Positions 36,939 through 47,746 are shown, counted from the stretch's first letter. The stretch is DNA of 64,000 nt from Shewanella sp. MTB7 (GCF_027571385.1 NZ_CP085636.1:2976001-3040000), one strand, 5' to 3'. The notes: generated by a model not told the origin, from the letters alone. Made by a program: numbers and translations.

Positions 36939-38591
36939 TTGGCTATTCATGAACGTGCTGGACAAGCAGCATCACAAAAGGATTTGACAAATATACCTAA
37001 GCTGATGAGTCACTATTATCGATTGACTCCCAATTTAGAGATGGATGAGCAGAAGGTAACTTTTGGTACTTCTGGTCACAGAGGTAGCGCGTTTAAACGT
37101 AGCTTCAATGAAGCTCATATTCTTGCAATTACTCAAGCTGTGGTCGATTACCGTAGTAAGGCAGGGATCACTGGTCCTCTGTATTTAGGTATCGATACCC
37201 ATGCGTTATCTCAAGCAGCCTATATAACGGCCATTGAGGTATTAGTGGCCAATAGCGTGACTGTGATTGTCCACAAAGATGATGGGTTTACACCCACTCC
37301 TGTTATTTCTCATGCCATCATTAGCGCGAACCAATATTCAGACTGTAAGGCAGACGGGTTAATTATCACCCCATCGCATAATCCCCCACAAGATGGCGGG
37401 ATCAAGTATAACCCTCCCCATGGTGGGCCGGCAGAAGGTGAGATCACCCAGTGGATTGAGGATCGTGCCAATGAGTACCTGCGTCAAAATCTAGTCGGGG
37501 TTCAGCGCACTGACTATTCACAAGCTATGTTAAGTGAACATGTTCAAGCTGCAAATTTAATCCAACCCTATGTTAATGATTTAATTAACGTGATCGACAT
37601 GGAGGCTATCTCAAAGGCTAAGTTAGCATTAGGTGTAGATCCACTCGGGGGATCAGGGATCTTTTACTGGGCCGAAATAGCAAAACGCTATCAACTGGAT
37701 ATTAGCTTGGTCAACGATCGTGTGGATCCTAGTTTCAGTTTTATGCCTCTTGATAAAGATGGCAAGATTAGAATGGATTGTTCATCAAGTTATGCCATGT
37801 CAGGTTTACTAGCACACAAGGATAATTTTGATCTTTGTGTGGGTAACGACCCTGACTACGATCGTCATGGCATCGTTTGTCCGGGTAGTGGCTTGATGAA
37901 TCCGAATCATTTTTTGGCCGTGGCAATCGACTACCTAGTGACACATAGGCCTCAATGGTCTGAGTCTTTAAAAATCGGTAAAACCTTAGTTTCTAGCTCA
38001 ATGATAGATAAGGTATGCGCACAACATCAGCGTGTGATGAGCGAAGTGCCCGTCGGTTTTAAATGGTTTGTCGATGGTTTAGCCGATGCTAGTTTTGCCT
38101 TTGGTGGTGAAGAGAGTGCAGGGGCAGCCTTTTTAAGACGTGATGGTACGACTTGGTGTACTGATAAAGACGGCTTTATTTTAGCGCTTCTAGCGGCTGA
38201 AATATTGGCGGTGACTGGTAAAACGCCAGCTGAACGATACCGTGAGCTTGTCGCGTTGCACGGGGAGAGTTTTTATACCCGTGTAGACAGTCCGGTGAGC
38301 ACGCAGAAGAAAGCCAAATTTGCCCAGATAACTTCAGGAAATGTTGATGTCGATGTATTAGGTACTGACACTTTAGCAGGTGAAAACATTCATAGGATTT
38401 TGACTAAGGCTCCGGGTAACAAGGCTAATATCGGTGGCATTAAAGTGGTGACTAATAATGCATGGTTTGCTGCTAGACCTTCTGGAACCGAAGCACTGTT
38501 CAAGATCTATGGTGAGAGTTTTATTAGTCAAGATCACCTAGATGAAGTGATAAACCAAGCACAATCTATGATAGATAAGATGTTAAACTAA
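36939..38591 (+). CDS. pgm: Phosphoglucomutase Pgm
   Basis: A 550-residue alpha-D-phosphohexomutase that interconverts glucose 1- and 6-phosphate. The TTG at 36939 is the probable start: it follows AGGAG by 7 bases and gives AIHERAGQ, matching E. coli Pgm; the ATG at 36921 has no site. The catalytic serine loop is TPSHNPPQDGG, the metal loop DPDYDRHG, the sugar loop GGEESAGA and the phosphate loop RPSGTE. It is downstream of seqA and ends in an intrinsic terminator. Confidence 0.97.
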   Translation: MAIHERAGQAASQKDLTNIPKLMSHYYRLTPNLEMDEQKVTFGTSGHRGSAFKRSFNEAHILAITQAVVDYRSKAGITGPLYLGIDTHALSQAAYITAIEVLVANSVTVIVHKDDGFTPTPVISHAIISANQYSDCKADGLIITPSHNPPQDGGIKYNPPHGGPAEGEITQWIEDRANEYLRQNLVGVQRTDYSQAMLSEHVQAANLIQPYVNDLINVIDMEAISKAKLALGVDPLGGSGIFYWAEIAKRYQLDISLVNDRVDPSFSFMPLDKDGKIRMDCSSSYAMSGLLAHKDNFDLCVGNDPDYDRHGIVCPGSGLMNPNHFLAVAIDYLVTHRPQWSESLKIGKTLVSSSMIDKVCAQHQRVMSEVPVGFKWFVDGLADASFAFGGEESAGAAFLRRDGTTWCTDKDGFILALLAAEILAVTGKTPAERYRELVALHGESFYTRVDSPVSTQKKAKFAQITSGNVDVDVLGTDTLAGENIHRILTKAPGNKANIGGIKVVTNNAWFAARPSGTEALFKIYGESFISQDHLDEVINQAQSMIDKMLN

Positions 38592-38633
38592 GTTTAAGTT
38601 GCCATTTTTCAGTTTATATGTCGAAAAAGCCTC

Positions 38634-38655
38634 TGCATTCTTGTCGAGGCTTTTT
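38634..38655 (+). terminator. Terminator of seqA-pgm
   Basis: AAAAAGCCTC paired with GAGGCTTTTT around a 13-base loop, ending in a T run, 43 bases after the pgm stop. Confidence 0.8.
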
Positions 38656-38735
38656 GCTAAAATAATAAATGATCTTGCCCATCAATCCCCGTATTGAATT
38701 TTTGTCTTGGTGTAAGAGCAAATAAGGAGCATCTC

Positions 38736-39800
38736 GTGTTACAAGCGCTACAACAGTCTAAAGATTTTTTACAACTCACACTGGCACAACCGCAGTATTT
38801 TGCGGAAACTGGATCGTTTATGCTTGGCTCACATACTCAAGTGGAAGTATGGGATACGGGTGTTATTGTGTTTGAACCGATTGTATCTGAGCTCAACCAA
38901 ACAGAGAGTAAAGATATCGTGCTCTCCTGCGCAGTACATGGTAATGAAACGGCTCCTATTGAGCTGTGTAATGGACTCATTAAGGCATTGCTTGCAGAAA
39001 CATTGATCGCTAAGCAAAGAGTGCTTTTCTTATTTGGTAACCCGCCAGCAATTAATAACGGTACCCGTTTTATCGAAGAGAATTTAAATAGACTCTTCAA
39101 TGGAGCGCATTCTATTGGCAAAGGTTTGATAAACCCTGAACGTATCCGCGCGAAAAAACTTGAGTTTTATGTCGATAAATTTTTTACTTCAGCGACGAGT
39201 TCAAGCCATAAAATTCACTATGACCTGCATACGGCCATTCGTGGTTCAAAGCATGAGAAGTTTGCTATTTACCCCTATAGACCAGGTCGTCAATACAGTG
39301 GCAAGCAGATCATGTTTCTCGAAGCTTGTGGCATAGATACCATTTTGTTTCATCATGAGCCTACGACGACATTCAGCTACTTTTCATCTGTTAACTATCA
39401 GGCTGATGCATTTACTATCGAGCTGGGAAAGGTGTTGCCTATGGGCCAGAACGATATGACTCGTTTTATCGCATTGAATGAGATGTTGACCAGACTTATC
39501 AGTGACACACCACTTAAGGTCTCTTCTTTTAATGCTAAATCAGTCAACTTGTATCAGGTCTGTAGGGCCATCAACAAAAACGTTGATGACTTTGAATTTA
39601 CCTTTGCCAATGATGTTGAAAATTTCACTGCATTTCCAAAAGGGTACATTTTAGCAAAAGAGGCCGGAAATGAGATTAAAGTTGAGCATGAGATAGAGGC
39701 GGTGGTATTTCCTAACGCTAAAGTACCTGTCGGTCAACGTACTGTATTGTGCCTTAAGCCTGCCAGCACAGAGAATATTGATAAAGCTAATGGCTCATAG
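38736..39800 (+). CDS. astE: Succinylglutamate desuccinylase AstE
   Basis: A 354-residue zinc hydrolase that frees glutamate and succinate at the end of the arginine succinyltransferase pathway. The GTG at 38736 (AAGGAG six bases upstream) is chosen over the longer frame starting at 38694. Zinc residues are in [12 protein letters not shown] (HxxE) and the histidine in [10 protein letters not shown]; the catalytic glutamate is probably in AFTIELGKV. Other ast genes are not in this window. Confidence 0.93.
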   Translation: MLQALQQSKDFLQLTLAQPQYFAETGSFMLGSHTQVEVWDTGVIVFEPIVSELNQTESKDIVLSCAVHGNETAPIELCNGLIKALLAETLIAKQRVLFLFGNPPAINNGTRFIEENLNRLFNGAHSIGKGLINPERIRAKKLEFYVDKFFTSATSSSHKIHYDLHTAIRGSKHEKFAIYPYRPGRQYSGKQIMFLEACGIDTILFHHEPTTTFSYFSSVNYQADAFTIELGKVLPMGQNDMTRFIALNEMLTRLISDTPLKVSSFNAKSVNLYQVCRAINKNVDDFEFTFANDVENFTAFPKGYILAKEAGNEIKVEHEIEAVVFPNAKVPVGQRTVLCLKPASTENIDKANGS

Positions 39801-40015
39801 AGTCCAAGTAAGCTAGGCCAGCCTACAGGCGGGATCTGGCTCAAATGTAAAGCTAAACATACGCGAGTAGACTGGGTTAGTTTTTGTTAAGGTATCATCA
39901 ACAGTTGATAGGTAGTTTACGTTAACGTAATGTTCTGCAACGCGTATAACAAGAATATCCTCTGCCAGTGGGAGAGGACTCAAAAAATGAAGCACTCAGC
40001 TGATAAGAGAATAGT

Positions 40016-41194
40016 ATGAGCAACGCAACAAGCCAAAATGAAACTGTCCATCGTGTCAGTTTTCTCGATAAGGATTCAATACGAATCCCGATTTTAAAAA
40101 TCTTGCAAGCCGATGGCACCGTGTATGAAAATGCTGTGTTACCTGTCATTGATGAAGCCCTTGCTCACCGTATTTATGATACCTGTGTCTTTACCCGTGT
40201 CTTAGATGAGCGCATGTTAGGTGCTCAGCGTCAGGGGCGGATCAGCTTTTATATGACATGTACGGGTGAGGAAGCCTCAATTATTGGCAGTGCAGCTTCC
40301 TTGGATAACCAAGATGTCATTTTGGCTCAGTACCGTGAGCATGCGGCACTGCGTTATCGTGGATTTACTACAGAGCAATTTATGAATCAATTGTTCAGTA
40401 ATGAAAAAGATCTAGGTAAAGGCCGCCAGATGCCAATCCATTATGGTTCTGCGGAGCTGCATTACCAGACTATCTCTTCACCGCTTGCGACGCAGATCCC
40501 ACAAGCTACCGGAGTTGGTTACAGCTTAAAGATGCAAGGTAAGCGTAATATTGCTATTTGTTACTTTGGTGAGGGCGCCGCCTCGGAAGGCGATTTTCAT
40601 GCTGGCCTGAACATGGCTGCAGTGCTTAAATCCCCTACTATCTTCTTCTGCCGTAATAACGGTTATGCCATTTCGACTCCGACCAGCGAGCAGTTTGTTG
40701 GTAATGGTATCGCCAGTCGTGGTCCAGGTTATGGTATGTACACCATACGCGTCGATGGAAATGACATGTTGGCTGTACTTGCCGCGACTCAACAAGCCAG
40801 AGCATATGCGGTTGAAAATCATGCGCCTGTACTTATCGAAGCCATGACCTATCGGCTTGGTGCGCATTCATCATCTGACGATCCATCGGGTTATCGCTCA
40901 AAAGATGAAGAAGCTAAGTGGCAGCAACATGATCCCGTTAAACGTTTTAAATTATGGATGATTAACAAGGGATGGTTGACTGAAAAACAAGATGCCGAGC
41001 TATTCGAAAAGTATCGCAGTGAAGTGCTAGCTGAAGTTAAAATTGCTGAGAAGCTCCCCATGTCGCATATCGATACCTTGATTGAGGATGTCTACGACAC
41101 GCCAACACCAAGACTACAGCAGCAACTCGATACGCTCAAAAAACATCTTAAAAAATATCCTAAATCATACCCAAAAAGTGAAGGGAGAGTGTAA
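40016..41194 (+). CDS. bkdA1: Branched-chain 2-oxoacid dehydrogenase E1 alpha
   Basis: A 392-residue thiamine-diphosphate-dependent E1 alpha subunit of the branched-chain keto acid dehydrogenase complex, which decarboxylates keto acids from Leu, Ile and Val. The ThDP motif runs from CYFGEGAASEGDFHAG to FFCRNNGYAIS; the phosphorylation-loop-like segment YRLGAHSSSDDPSGYRSKDE is conserved. It is followed after 3 bases by the beta subunit and then E2. No E3 gene is in the operon, so a shared lipoamide dehydrogenase is expected. Confidence 0.95.
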   Translation: MSNATSQNETVHRVSFLDKDSIRIPILKILQADGTVYENAVLPVIDEALAHRIYDTCVFTRVLDERMLGAQRQGRISFYMTCTGEEASIIGSAASLDNQDVILAQYREHAALRYRGFTTEQFMNQLFSNEKDLGKGRQMPIHYGSAELHYQTISSPLATQIPQATGVGYSLKMQGKRNIAICYFGEGAASEGDFHAGLNMAAVLKSPTIFFCRNNGYAISTPTSEQFVGNGIASRGPGYGMYTIRVDGNDMLAVLAATQQARAYAVENHAPVLIEAMTYRLGAHSSSDDPSGYRSKDEEAKWQQHDPVKRFKLWMINKGWLTEKQDAELFEKYRSEVLAEVKIAEKLPMSHIDTLIEDVYDTPTPRLQQQLDTLKKHLKKYPKSYPKSEGRV

Positions 41195-41197
41195 GCC

Positions 41198-42175
41198 GTG
41201 GCCAAAATTAATATGTTACAAGCCATCAATGATGCACTTTCTATGGCTTTGGGAACTGATGAGAAAGCGATATTGTTTGGTGAAGATGTCGGTCATTTTG
41301 GCGGTGTTTTCAGAGCAACGTCGGGTTTACAAGAAAAATTTGGCCGTGATCGTTGTTTCAATACACCGTTAACTGAACAAGGGATTGCAGGTTTTGCCAA
41401 TGGTTTAGCCTCTAACGGTATGACAGCTATTGCTGAGATCCAGTTTGCTGATTATATTTTCCCCGCAATTGATCAAATTGTTAATGAGACGGCTAAGTTC
41501 AGATACCGAAGTGGTAATGAATTTAATGTCGGTGGTGTCACCTTCAGAACTCCCTATGGTGGTGGTATTGCTGGTGGTCATTATCACTCTCAATCACCCG
41601 AAGCCTATTTTACCCAAACCGCGGGCCTTAAAGTGGTTGTGCCGCGTAACGCTTATCAGGCTAAAGGGCTACTATTGGCTTCTATCCGTGATAATAACCC
41701 GGTCATTTTCTTTGAGCCTAAGCGTTTGTACCGTGCCAATATTGCAGAAGTTCCTGAAGGGGATTATGAGATTGAACTGGGCAAAGCAGAAGTGGTTCGA
41801 GAGGGTAAAGATATCACATTGCTCGCTTGGGGTGCTCAAGTGGAGATCATCGAGAATGCAGCTGATATGGCGACTAAAGAGGGTATATCTTGTGAGATAA
41901 TCGATCTTAGAACGTTAGCCCCATGGGATGCTGTAACGGTTGCCGAGTCAGTTAAAAAAACGGGCCGTTTACTTATCAACCATGAAGCGCCGTTAACTGG
42001 AGGCTTTGCAGGTGAGATAGCCGCCACGATTCAGGAGGAGTGTTTCCTTTATCTTGAATCGCCAATCAGCCGAGTGTGTGGATTAGATACGCCATATCCT
42101 TTGATCCATGAGAAAGAATATATGCCTGATGCGCTGAAGACATTTGACGCGATAAAAGCATCAGTTAAATTTTAG
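41198..42175 (+). CDS. bkdA2: Branched-chain 2-oxoacid dehydrogenase E1 beta
   Basis: A 325-residue E1 beta subunit forming an alpha2beta2 heterotetramer with the previous gene product. Start is GTG 41198 with AAGGGAGAG upstream. Conserved stretches include [31 protein letters not shown] and [17 protein letters not shown], and the SQSPEAYF region that contacts ThDP. Length is typical. Confidence 0.96.
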   Translation: MAKINMLQAINDALSMALGTDEKAILFGEDVGHFGGVFRATSGLQEKFGRDRCFNTPLTEQGIAGFANGLASNGMTAIAEIQFADYIFPAIDQIVNETAKFRYRSGNEFNVGGVTFRTPYGGGIAGGHYHSQSPEAYFTQTAGLKVVVPRNAYQAKGLLLASIRDNNPVIFFEPKRLYRANIAEVPEGDYEIELGKAEVVREGKDITLLAWGAQVEIIENAADMATKEGISCEIIDLRTLAPWDAVTVAESVKKTGRLLINHEAPLTGGFAGEIAATIQEECFLYLESPISRVCGLDTPYPLIHEKEYMPDALKTFDAIKASVKF

Positions 42176-42185
42176 GAGATTGGCG

Positions 42186-43766
42186 ATGATTAAGGAGTTT
42201 ATTCTGCCAGATATTGGTGAAGGTGTTATCGAGTGTGAACTTGTCGAATGGTTGGTGTGTGAAGGCGATATGGTTGTTGAAGATCAGCCTATTGCCGATG
42301 TGATGACCGATAAGGCCTTAGTGCAGATACCCGCACCTCATGCTGGTCTCATCAAAAAACTTCACTATGCAAAGGGCGAAATTGCTAAAGTTCATTCACC
42401 ATTGTATTCTGTTGATATATCAGCAGGTTTAAGCTCTGTGGATATTTCAGAAACTCAAGCCTTTGAGTCAAAGAGTGACGTACATAGTCAAGAAATAGTT
42501 AGTCTGACTGAATCTAATTCACCTCAAGTTGGCCTGCAGGTAGAAGAGTTTCTCTTACCCGATATCGGCGAGGGTATTGTCGAATGTGAATTGGTGGAAT
42601 GGTTGGTTGAAGAGGGGGATTTGGTTGTTGAAGATCAACCCATAGCCGACGTAATGACAGATAAAGCTCTGGTTCAAATTCCAGCGATTAAAACCGGGAA
42701 GATTGTCAAATTACACTATCGAAAAGGTCAGTTAGCTAAGGTTCATGAACCGCTGTTTTCGGTGGAAGTTGCCGTTGAGCAGACTCAAGTCACTGCAGTG
42801 ACAGCATCGCCAGTTGCTGACAGTGAGTTAATTGTTGCACAACAGATGATCCAACAAGGCAAGGCACTTGCCAGTCCAGCCGTTAGACGTATGGCACGTA
42901 GTTTAGGTATTGACATTGCGACGGTGTCAGGTACTGGAAAGAACGGCCGTGTGTATAAGGAAGATATCAGTCGTTACCAAACGGGTACAGTGACACCAAT
43001 TGTTGCTGATACTGAAAGTAGTCGTATGTCTGCAACACATACGATAGCTGCTCCAACAGCTCTTGACCGTGTTGAAGCTATTCGTGGTGTACAAGCGGTT
43101 ATGGCGAGAATGATGACTGAGTCGGTGACAACAATACCGCACTTTACCTATTGTGAAGAGATAGACTTGACTGAGCTTGTGAAGCTTAGAGAGAGTATGA
43201 AAGTAAAATACTCGACCGATGATCTTAAACTCACCATGATGCCGTTTTTCATGAAATCTATGTCACTGGCGTTAAAACAGTTTCCCGTGATCAATAGCCG
43301 AGTCAATAGCGACTGCACAGAGCTGACTTATCTGGCTCAACACAATATTGGCATGGCTGTAGATTCTAAAGTGGGATTATTAGTTCCCAATGTGAAAGAT
43401 GTACAAAATAAGTCTATTTTAGAGATCGCGGCAGAGATCACGCGGTTAACAACAGCTGCACGAAGTGGTCGAGTGAGTCCAAATGATCTCAAAGGTGGCA
43501 GCGTGTCTATCTCCAATATTGGTGCTTTAGGGGGAACGGTTGCGACACCTATCATCAATAAACCTGAAGTGGCGATTGTTGCTTTAGGTAAATTGCAGGT
43601 GCTGCCACGCTTTAATGCTGATGGTGACGTAGAAGCGAGAAAGATCATGCAGGTAAGCTGGTCTGGCGATCATCGAGTGATTGATGGTGGCACTATTGCC
43701 CGCTTCTGTAACTTGTGGAAACTCTACTTAGAAGAGCCCCAAGAGATGCTATTGGCGATGCAATAG
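42186..43766 (+). CDS. bkdB: Branched-chain 2-oxoacid dehydrogenase E2 (two lipoyl domains)
   Basis: A 526-residue dihydrolipoyl acyltransferase core. The ATG 42186 follows TTTAGGAG by 7 bases. Two near-identical lipoyl domains (about 1-80 and 118-198) each carry the lipoyl-lysine motif MTDKALVQIPA. An E3-binding domain follows (ASPAVRRMARSLGIDIATVS...GRVYKEDI), then the catalytic domain ending WSGDHRVIDGGT with the active-site His/Asp. Two lipoyl domains is unusual for bacterial bkd E2, most of which have one. Confidence 0.96.
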   Translation: MIKEFILPDIGEGVIECELVEWLVCEGDMVVEDQPIADVMTDKALVQIPAPHAGLIKKLHYAKGEIAKVHSPLYSVDISAGLSSVDISETQAFESKSDVHSQEIVSLTESNSPQVGLQVEEFLLPDIGEGIVECELVEWLVEEGDLVVEDQPIADVMTDKALVQIPAIKTGKIVKLHYRKGQLAKVHEPLFSVEVAVEQTQVTAVTASPVADSELIVAQQMIQQGKALASPAVRRMARSLGIDIATVSGTGKNGRVYKEDISRYQTGTVTPIVADTESSRMSATHTIAAPTALDRVEAIRGVQAVMARMMTESVTTIPHFTYCEEIDLTELVKLRESMKVKYSTDDLKLTMMPFFMKSMSLALKQFPVINSRVNSDCTELTYLAQHNIGMAVDSKVGLLVPNVKDVQNKSILEIAAEITRLTTAARSGRVSPNDLKGGSVSISNIGALGGTVATPIINKPEVAIVALGKLQVLPRFNADGDVEARKIMQVSWSGDHRVIDGGTIARFCNLWKLYLEEPQEMLLAMQ

Positions 43767-43784
43767 CATCTAAAAATAAACAAT

Positions 43785-43812
43785 AAAAAAGAGCGCTATC
43801 GCGCTCTTTTTT
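43785..43812. terminator. Terminator of the bkd operon
   Basis: AAAAAAGAGCGC / GCGCTCTTTTTT with a 4-base loop. A and T runs on both sides allow bidirectional function. It lies 18 bases after the E2 stop. Confidence 0.92.
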
Positions 43813-43915
43813 ATAAGCAAAAATATTTTTTCATACTCGGCGCCTAGATAGAGGTTAATTTTTGGTTCGTATTTACGTATAATCCCGCTAATACGAATTT
43901 CGACCTGGTTGTAAA

Positions 43916-44983
43916 ATGAGTCTGTTAGCCCCAAAAGTTGAACCAATTCAATACCCTTTTCCTCCAAAGCCACTTCCTTTGTCTGAATATGAAAAGTCAG
44001 AGTACAAGGTAAGGATCAAGCAATTACTGATCGATAGAGATGCCGTGCTCGTGGCGCATTACTATACCGATCCTGAGATCCAGGCATTAGCAGAAGAGAC
44101 GGGCGGCTGTGTTTCTGATTCACTTGAAATGGCTAGGTTTGGCCGTGATCATCCAGCTAAGACACTGATTGTTGCCGGGGTTAAGTTTATGGGGGAGACT
44201 TCTAAAATACTAAGCCCTGAAAAAACCGTATTGATGCCATCATTGGAGGCCACGTGTTCATTGGATATTGGTTGTCCAATTGAATCCTTCAGTGAGTTCT
44301 GTGACACTCATCCTGATCACACGGTTGTAGTTTACGCCAATACCTCTGCAGCGGTAAAAGCGCGTGCTGATTGGGTGGTGACTTCCAGTATTGCCCTTGA
44401 GATTGTCGAGCATTTAGACAGTGAAGGTAAGCAGATTATCTGGGGGCCTGATCGACATTTAGGCAGCTACATTGCCAAGGAGACGGGCGCAGATATGTTG
44501 ATGTGGCAAGGTGATTGTATTGTCCATGATGAGTTTAAAGCCAAGGCATTACGTGAGCTTAAAATACTACATCCAGAAGCCGCCATCTTAGTACATCCAG
44601 AGTCTCCAGCCAGCGTGGTTGAACTTGCCGATGCAGTAGGCTCAACCAGTCAGCTGATAAAAGCAGCTCAAACCATGACGAATGACACCTTTATTGTTGC
44701 CACAGATAAGGGCATTTTCTATAAAATGCAGCAGGCAGCTCCAGGTAAAACCTTGATCGAAGCCCCAACAGGTGGAAATGGTGCAACCTGTCGTAGTTGT
44801 GCTCATTGCCCTTGGATGGCGATGAATGGCTTGCAGGCTATCGAAGCTTCATTAATGAGCAAAGACAGTGGCGGACATGAGATATTTGTTGATGATGAGT
44901 TGCGCAAGGGCGCATTAATTCCGCTGGATCGTATGCTTAATTTCGCCCAAACTCTCAATATGAAAGTTAAGGGTAACGCCTGA
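43916..44983 (+). CDS. nadA: Quinolinate synthase NadA
   Basis: A 355-residue [4Fe-4S] enzyme condensing iminoaspartate with dihydroxyacetone phosphate to quinolinate in NAD synthesis. Recognised segments are [52 protein letters not shown] (cluster cysteine) and the C-terminal [16 protein letters not shown]. It is a single-gene unit ending in its own terminator. Confidence 0.97.
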   Translation: MSLLAPKVEPIQYPFPPKPLPLSEYEKSEYKVRIKQLLIDRDAVLVAHYYTDPEIQALAEETGGCVSDSLEMARFGRDHPAKTLIVAGVKFMGETSKILSPEKTVLMPSLEATCSLDIGCPIESFSEFCDTHPDHTVVVYANTSAAVKARADWVVTSSIALEIVEHLDSEGKQIIWGPDRHLGSYIAKETGADMLMWQGDCIVHDEFKAKALRELKILHPEAAILVHPESPASVVELADAVGSTSQLIKAAQTMTNDTFIVATDKGIFYKMQQAAPGKTLIEAPTGGNGATCRSCAHCPWMAMNGLQAIEASLMSKDSGGHEIFVDDELRKGALIPLDRMLNFAQTLNMKVKGNA

Positions 44984-45031
44984 TGTTTCAAGGTTAATGT
45001 TGTAATAATGTTAGCTATTATTGATCTAGAT

Positions 45032-45061
45032 TAAAAAGTCCTTTATTTAAAGGACTTTTTT
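45032..45061 (+). terminator. Terminator of nadA
   Basis: AAAAAGTCCTTTA / TAAAGGACTTTTT with almost no loop spacing, 48 bases after the nadA stop; T run follows. Confidence 0.88.
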
Positions 45062-45138
45062 ATTTCACTTACTTTATACATAGGTTATAAGTTAAACTAA
45101 CAAACAATAAAAATTGTTATAATACAGGATGTTCCTTA

Positions 45139-47133
45139 ATGAAATCTCGATGGGTTGGTAATTTAACGATTACGAATAAATTACTCTTAGTTATTATTCC
45201 TCCGATCTTAGGATCTATCGTATTTGGCAGTGCTATTGTCTACAATCAGCATCAGCTTTCCACTGGCTTAGAACAGGTACAAGTGTTGAGTGAGCTTGCT
45301 GCTGTTAACAGCGATCTGGTTCACGAATTGCAAAAAGAGCGTGGCATGAGCGCCGGTTTTATTGGATCCAATGGCCAATCTTTTGTAAATACGCTCCCCA
45401 TTCAAAGAACTGCAACAGATACACAACTGAATCACTTCAAGGATTTTGTTCGTGATAACGTCTTGCCTAGTACGTTTTCAAGTGAGCTGACCCGATTAAA
45501 CAAAGAATTTTCCAGACTCAACAGTCTACGTGGCAGTGTTAATAACTTGAGCGTTTCAGTGAAAGATGAGGTGGCCTATTACTCTCAACTTAACAAGAGA
45601 CTGTTGGCTATTGTCGATCAAACGGCAAAAGAGGGAAACAGCCAAGCTATCGCCATTCAAGCCGCGTCATTCAGCGCTTATTTACAGATGAAAGAGCGGG
45701 CGGGGCTTGAACGGGCGGTATTAAGTTCAACCTTTGGCAATCGTGATTTTAAACCCGGAATGTTCATAGAATTTACCAGTTTAGTGTCTGAGCAGCAGAG
45801 TTATGAAGAGCGTTTTCTCGCGTTAGCCACCTCCGACGTTCAGAATAAATACCGTCAACTATTAAACTCACGCGCCATTAAAGATGTTGAAGTCTTAAGA
45901 GAAATAGCCTTCAGTGGTGACAGTGATGCGCTAAGCGCTCAAAGTGCTGAGGAGTGGTTTTCAACATCTTCCGCTCGAATAGAACGGGTGCGAGAATTTG
46001 AGAAATCGCTGTCAGATTCCTTGATAAAGCAAACTGAGCAAAAATCATCCTCAGCTAAATCACTTATGTATAGCATTATTTTACTTATGTCAGTGATGGG
46101 ATGTTTAGTCCTATACATCTCAATGACGGTCGCGAAATATATGCACCATCGTCTTCATTATCTGCATGACTGTGTGACTGCAGCTCAGAAAAACTTTGAT
46201 CTCAGTATTCGTATTAAGGGAGACACTACTGATGAGCTAGGTAAACTCGGCAATGCTTTCAACCAAATGATGATTGATTTTGAACAGGTCATTCATCGAG
46301 TTCGAACCAATACTGACAGTTTGCTTAACGCCTCTGAGAAGATGGAAGCCTGCGCCAATGTGATGCAAAGAGATGTCGCAATCGGTCATAGTGAAGCAGA
46401 ACAAGTTGCTTCAGCGATGACCGAGATGAGTTGCACTGTTCAAGAGATTGCAATTAATGCTGTTAAAGCATCTGAAGCCTCTGCAGCAGCCAATATTGAA
46501 GCTAAAGAGGGCAACTTGGGAGTAAGCAGAACTGGTGCAAGTATTCATCTGTTGGCTGAAGAGATTGGCGGGGCATCTAAAGCCATCAATGAGCTGGATA
46601 AAGATATTCAAGGCATTGTTAGTGTTCTGGGCGTGATCAGTGGTATTGCTGAGCAAACTAACCTGTTGGCATTGAATGCGGCTATCGAAGCTGCTCGTGC
46701 AGGTGAAATGGGCAGAGGCTTTGCCGTGGTAGCCGATGAAGTTAGAAGCTTGGCACAACGCGCTCAAACTTCTACAGAAGATATTCGAGATATGACCGAA
46801 CGTCTCAAAAAAGGAGCTGCTGTTGCAGTGCTCGCCATGGAAAAAGGTAAGGCCCAGGCGGAGCTGAGTGTCAAAGAGGCTGAACAAGCGGGACATGATC
46901 TTGAAAAAATCGTTAACGAAGTCGGTGTTATTGATGCAATGAATGAGCAGATAGCAGCTGCGACCCATGAACAATCTGCAGTGTCTGAAGAGGTGAATCG
47001 TAATGCGCTTAAGATAAGTGAAATTTACCAAAACACCCAAGAAATTGCAGATGAACTTAGTGCTTTAAATGAAACGTTATTGTCAGATGCCAATATGATG
47101 GCTCAAGAGGTGAGTAAGTTTAAGCTCAGTTAA
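45139..47133 (+). CDS. Methyl-accepting chemotaxis protein with NIT sensor domain
   Basis: A 664-residue chemoreceptor. A first membrane helix (about 14-34) precedes a periplasmic NIT-type all-helical sensor ([20 protein letters not shown], then [18 protein letters not shown]). A second helix lies at about 309-331, then HAMP and a coiled-coil signalling domain whose hairpin tip is [22 protein letters not shown] domains are associated with nitrate/nitrite sensing, but ligand identity is not fixed. No pentapeptide CheR tether is visible at the C terminus. Confidence 0.95.
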   Translation: MKSRWVGNLTITNKLLLVIIPPILGSIVFGSAIVYNQHQLSTGLEQVQVLSELAAVNSDLVHELQKERGMSAGFIGSNGQSFVNTLPIQRTATDTQLNHFKDFVRDNVLPSTFSSELTRLNKEFSRLNSLRGSVNNLSVSVKDEVAYYSQLNKRLLAIVDQTAKEGNSQAIAIQAASFSAYLQMKERAGLERAVLSSTFGNRDFKPGMFIEFTSLVSEQQSYEERFLALATSDVQNKYRQLLNSRAIKDVEVLREIAFSGDSDALSAQSAEEWFSTSSARIERVREFEKSLSDSLIKQTEQKSSSAKSLMYSIILLMSVMGCLVLYISMTVAKYMHHRLHYLHDCVTAAQKNFDLSIRIKGDTTDELGKLGNAFNQMMIDFEQVIHRVRTNTDSLLNASEKMEACANVMQRDVAIGHSEAEQVASAMTEMSCTVQEIAINAVKASEASAAANIEAKEGNLGVSRTGASIHLLAEEIGGASKAINELDKDIQGIVSVLGVISGIAEQTNLLALNAAIEAARAGEMGRGFAVVADEVRSLAQRAQTSTEDIRDMTERLKKGAAVAVLAMEKGKAQAELSVKEAEQAGHDLEKIVNEVGVIDAMNEQIAAATHEQSAVSEEVNRNALKISEIYQNTQEIADELSALNETLLSDANMMAQEVSKFKLS

Positions 47134-47165
47134 CCTGTGTATCGCGAAACTTAGTAAGCAATTTG

Positions 47166-47196
47166 GAAGCCCTGTCGTCAGATAGGGCTTTTTTAT
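47166..47196 (+). terminator. Terminator of the chemoreceptor gene
   Basis: AAGCCCT / AGGGCTT stem with a 10-base loop and a T run, 33 bases after the stop codon. Confidence 0.85.
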
Positions 47197-47239
47197 TGTT
47201 TTCGATTAAAGTCACTAACAGCCTAATTGAAGAACGAAA

Positions 47240-47345
47240 AGGGCTAGCACTCTTTGTTATAAGAAATGCTAACCCTTCGTCTAAATATGTCAGTGAGTTA
47301 GGACTCTTTACAAAAGAAGTAACCCTACATTGATACGTTATAAAC
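47240..47345 (-). pseudogene. Decayed partial copy of tRNA-Ser 3' half with its terminator
   Basis: This segment parallels the functional tRNA-Ser end and terminator at 47375-47470. Shared features, read on the plus strand, are cgaaaa, a hairpin (47241-47275: AGGGCTAGCACTCTTT-type stem instead of AGGCCTAGTATTC), the spacer tctaaatatg, and a degraded acceptor/T-arm (gtcagtgagttagga for ggcggtgagttaggg). The CCA end and T-loop are mutated, so no functional tRNA is expected. It seems to be a tandem duplication that has decayed. Confidence 0.65.
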
Positions 47346-47374
47346 TCATGATTCAATATCAATAATTACACATA

Positions 47375-47415
47375 CGAAAAAGGCCTAGTATTCTTTTACA
47401 AGAAATACTAGGCCT
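47375..47415 (-). terminator. Terminator of tRNA-Ser(GGA)
   Basis: Minus-strand stem AGGCCTAGTATT / AATACTAGGCCT with an 11-base loop followed by TTTTTCG, 11 bases past the encoded CCA. Confidence 0.88.
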
Positions 47416-47426
47416 CAATCTAAATA

Positions 47427-47517
47427 TGGCGGTGAGTTAGGGGTTCGAACCCTAGATGGGCTATAAACCCATACACACTTTCCAGGCGTGCGCCTTCAGC
47501 CACTCAGCCAACTCACC
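47427..47517 (-). tRNA. tRNA-Ser (anticodon GGA)
   Basis: A 91-nucleotide class-II tRNA with encoded CCA. Acceptor stem GGTGAGT / ACTCACC with discriminator G; D arm with GAGTGG; anticodon stem CACGC / GTGTG closing loop CTGGAAA, giving anticodon GGA (reads UCC and UCU); long variable arm ATGGG...CCCAT; T arm TAGGG TTCGAAC CCCTA. A partial decayed copy lies about 150 bases further along the minus strand. Confidence 0.97.
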
Positions 47518-47746
47518 AAATTTTATTGCTTTTACAAGGTGGAAATCGTTAACAAATTACTAAGCCGAGCTGACGGGCTTTCCCTGTTAACGGAGCCGTA
47601 CTTTACGCAAAAGCTTTGAAATGGTCAAGTGATAAAACTGACAATTCAATCGTTTGCATATTAGATAGTCAAATCGAGTGTTTATTGTCTCACTGTAAAT
47701 GACTGAACCTAGAGCTGAGGATTTTTCCTGTGTTTTTGGGTTATGT

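Noticed and set aside
41430..41900. 156-codon plus-strand frame inside bkdA2
   Set aside because: Out-of-frame shadow of a conserved E1 beta gene; no start signals or domain.
46411..47040. 209-codon open frame on the minus strand inside the chemoreceptor gene
   Set aside because: It lies wholly antisense to a clear MCP signalling domain, has no ribosome-binding site or recognisable motif, and arises from the strong codon bias of the real gene.
47126..47362. 78-codon minus-strand frame
   Set aside because: It spans the chemoreceptor terminator and the decayed tRNA copy, so it is not a credible gene.
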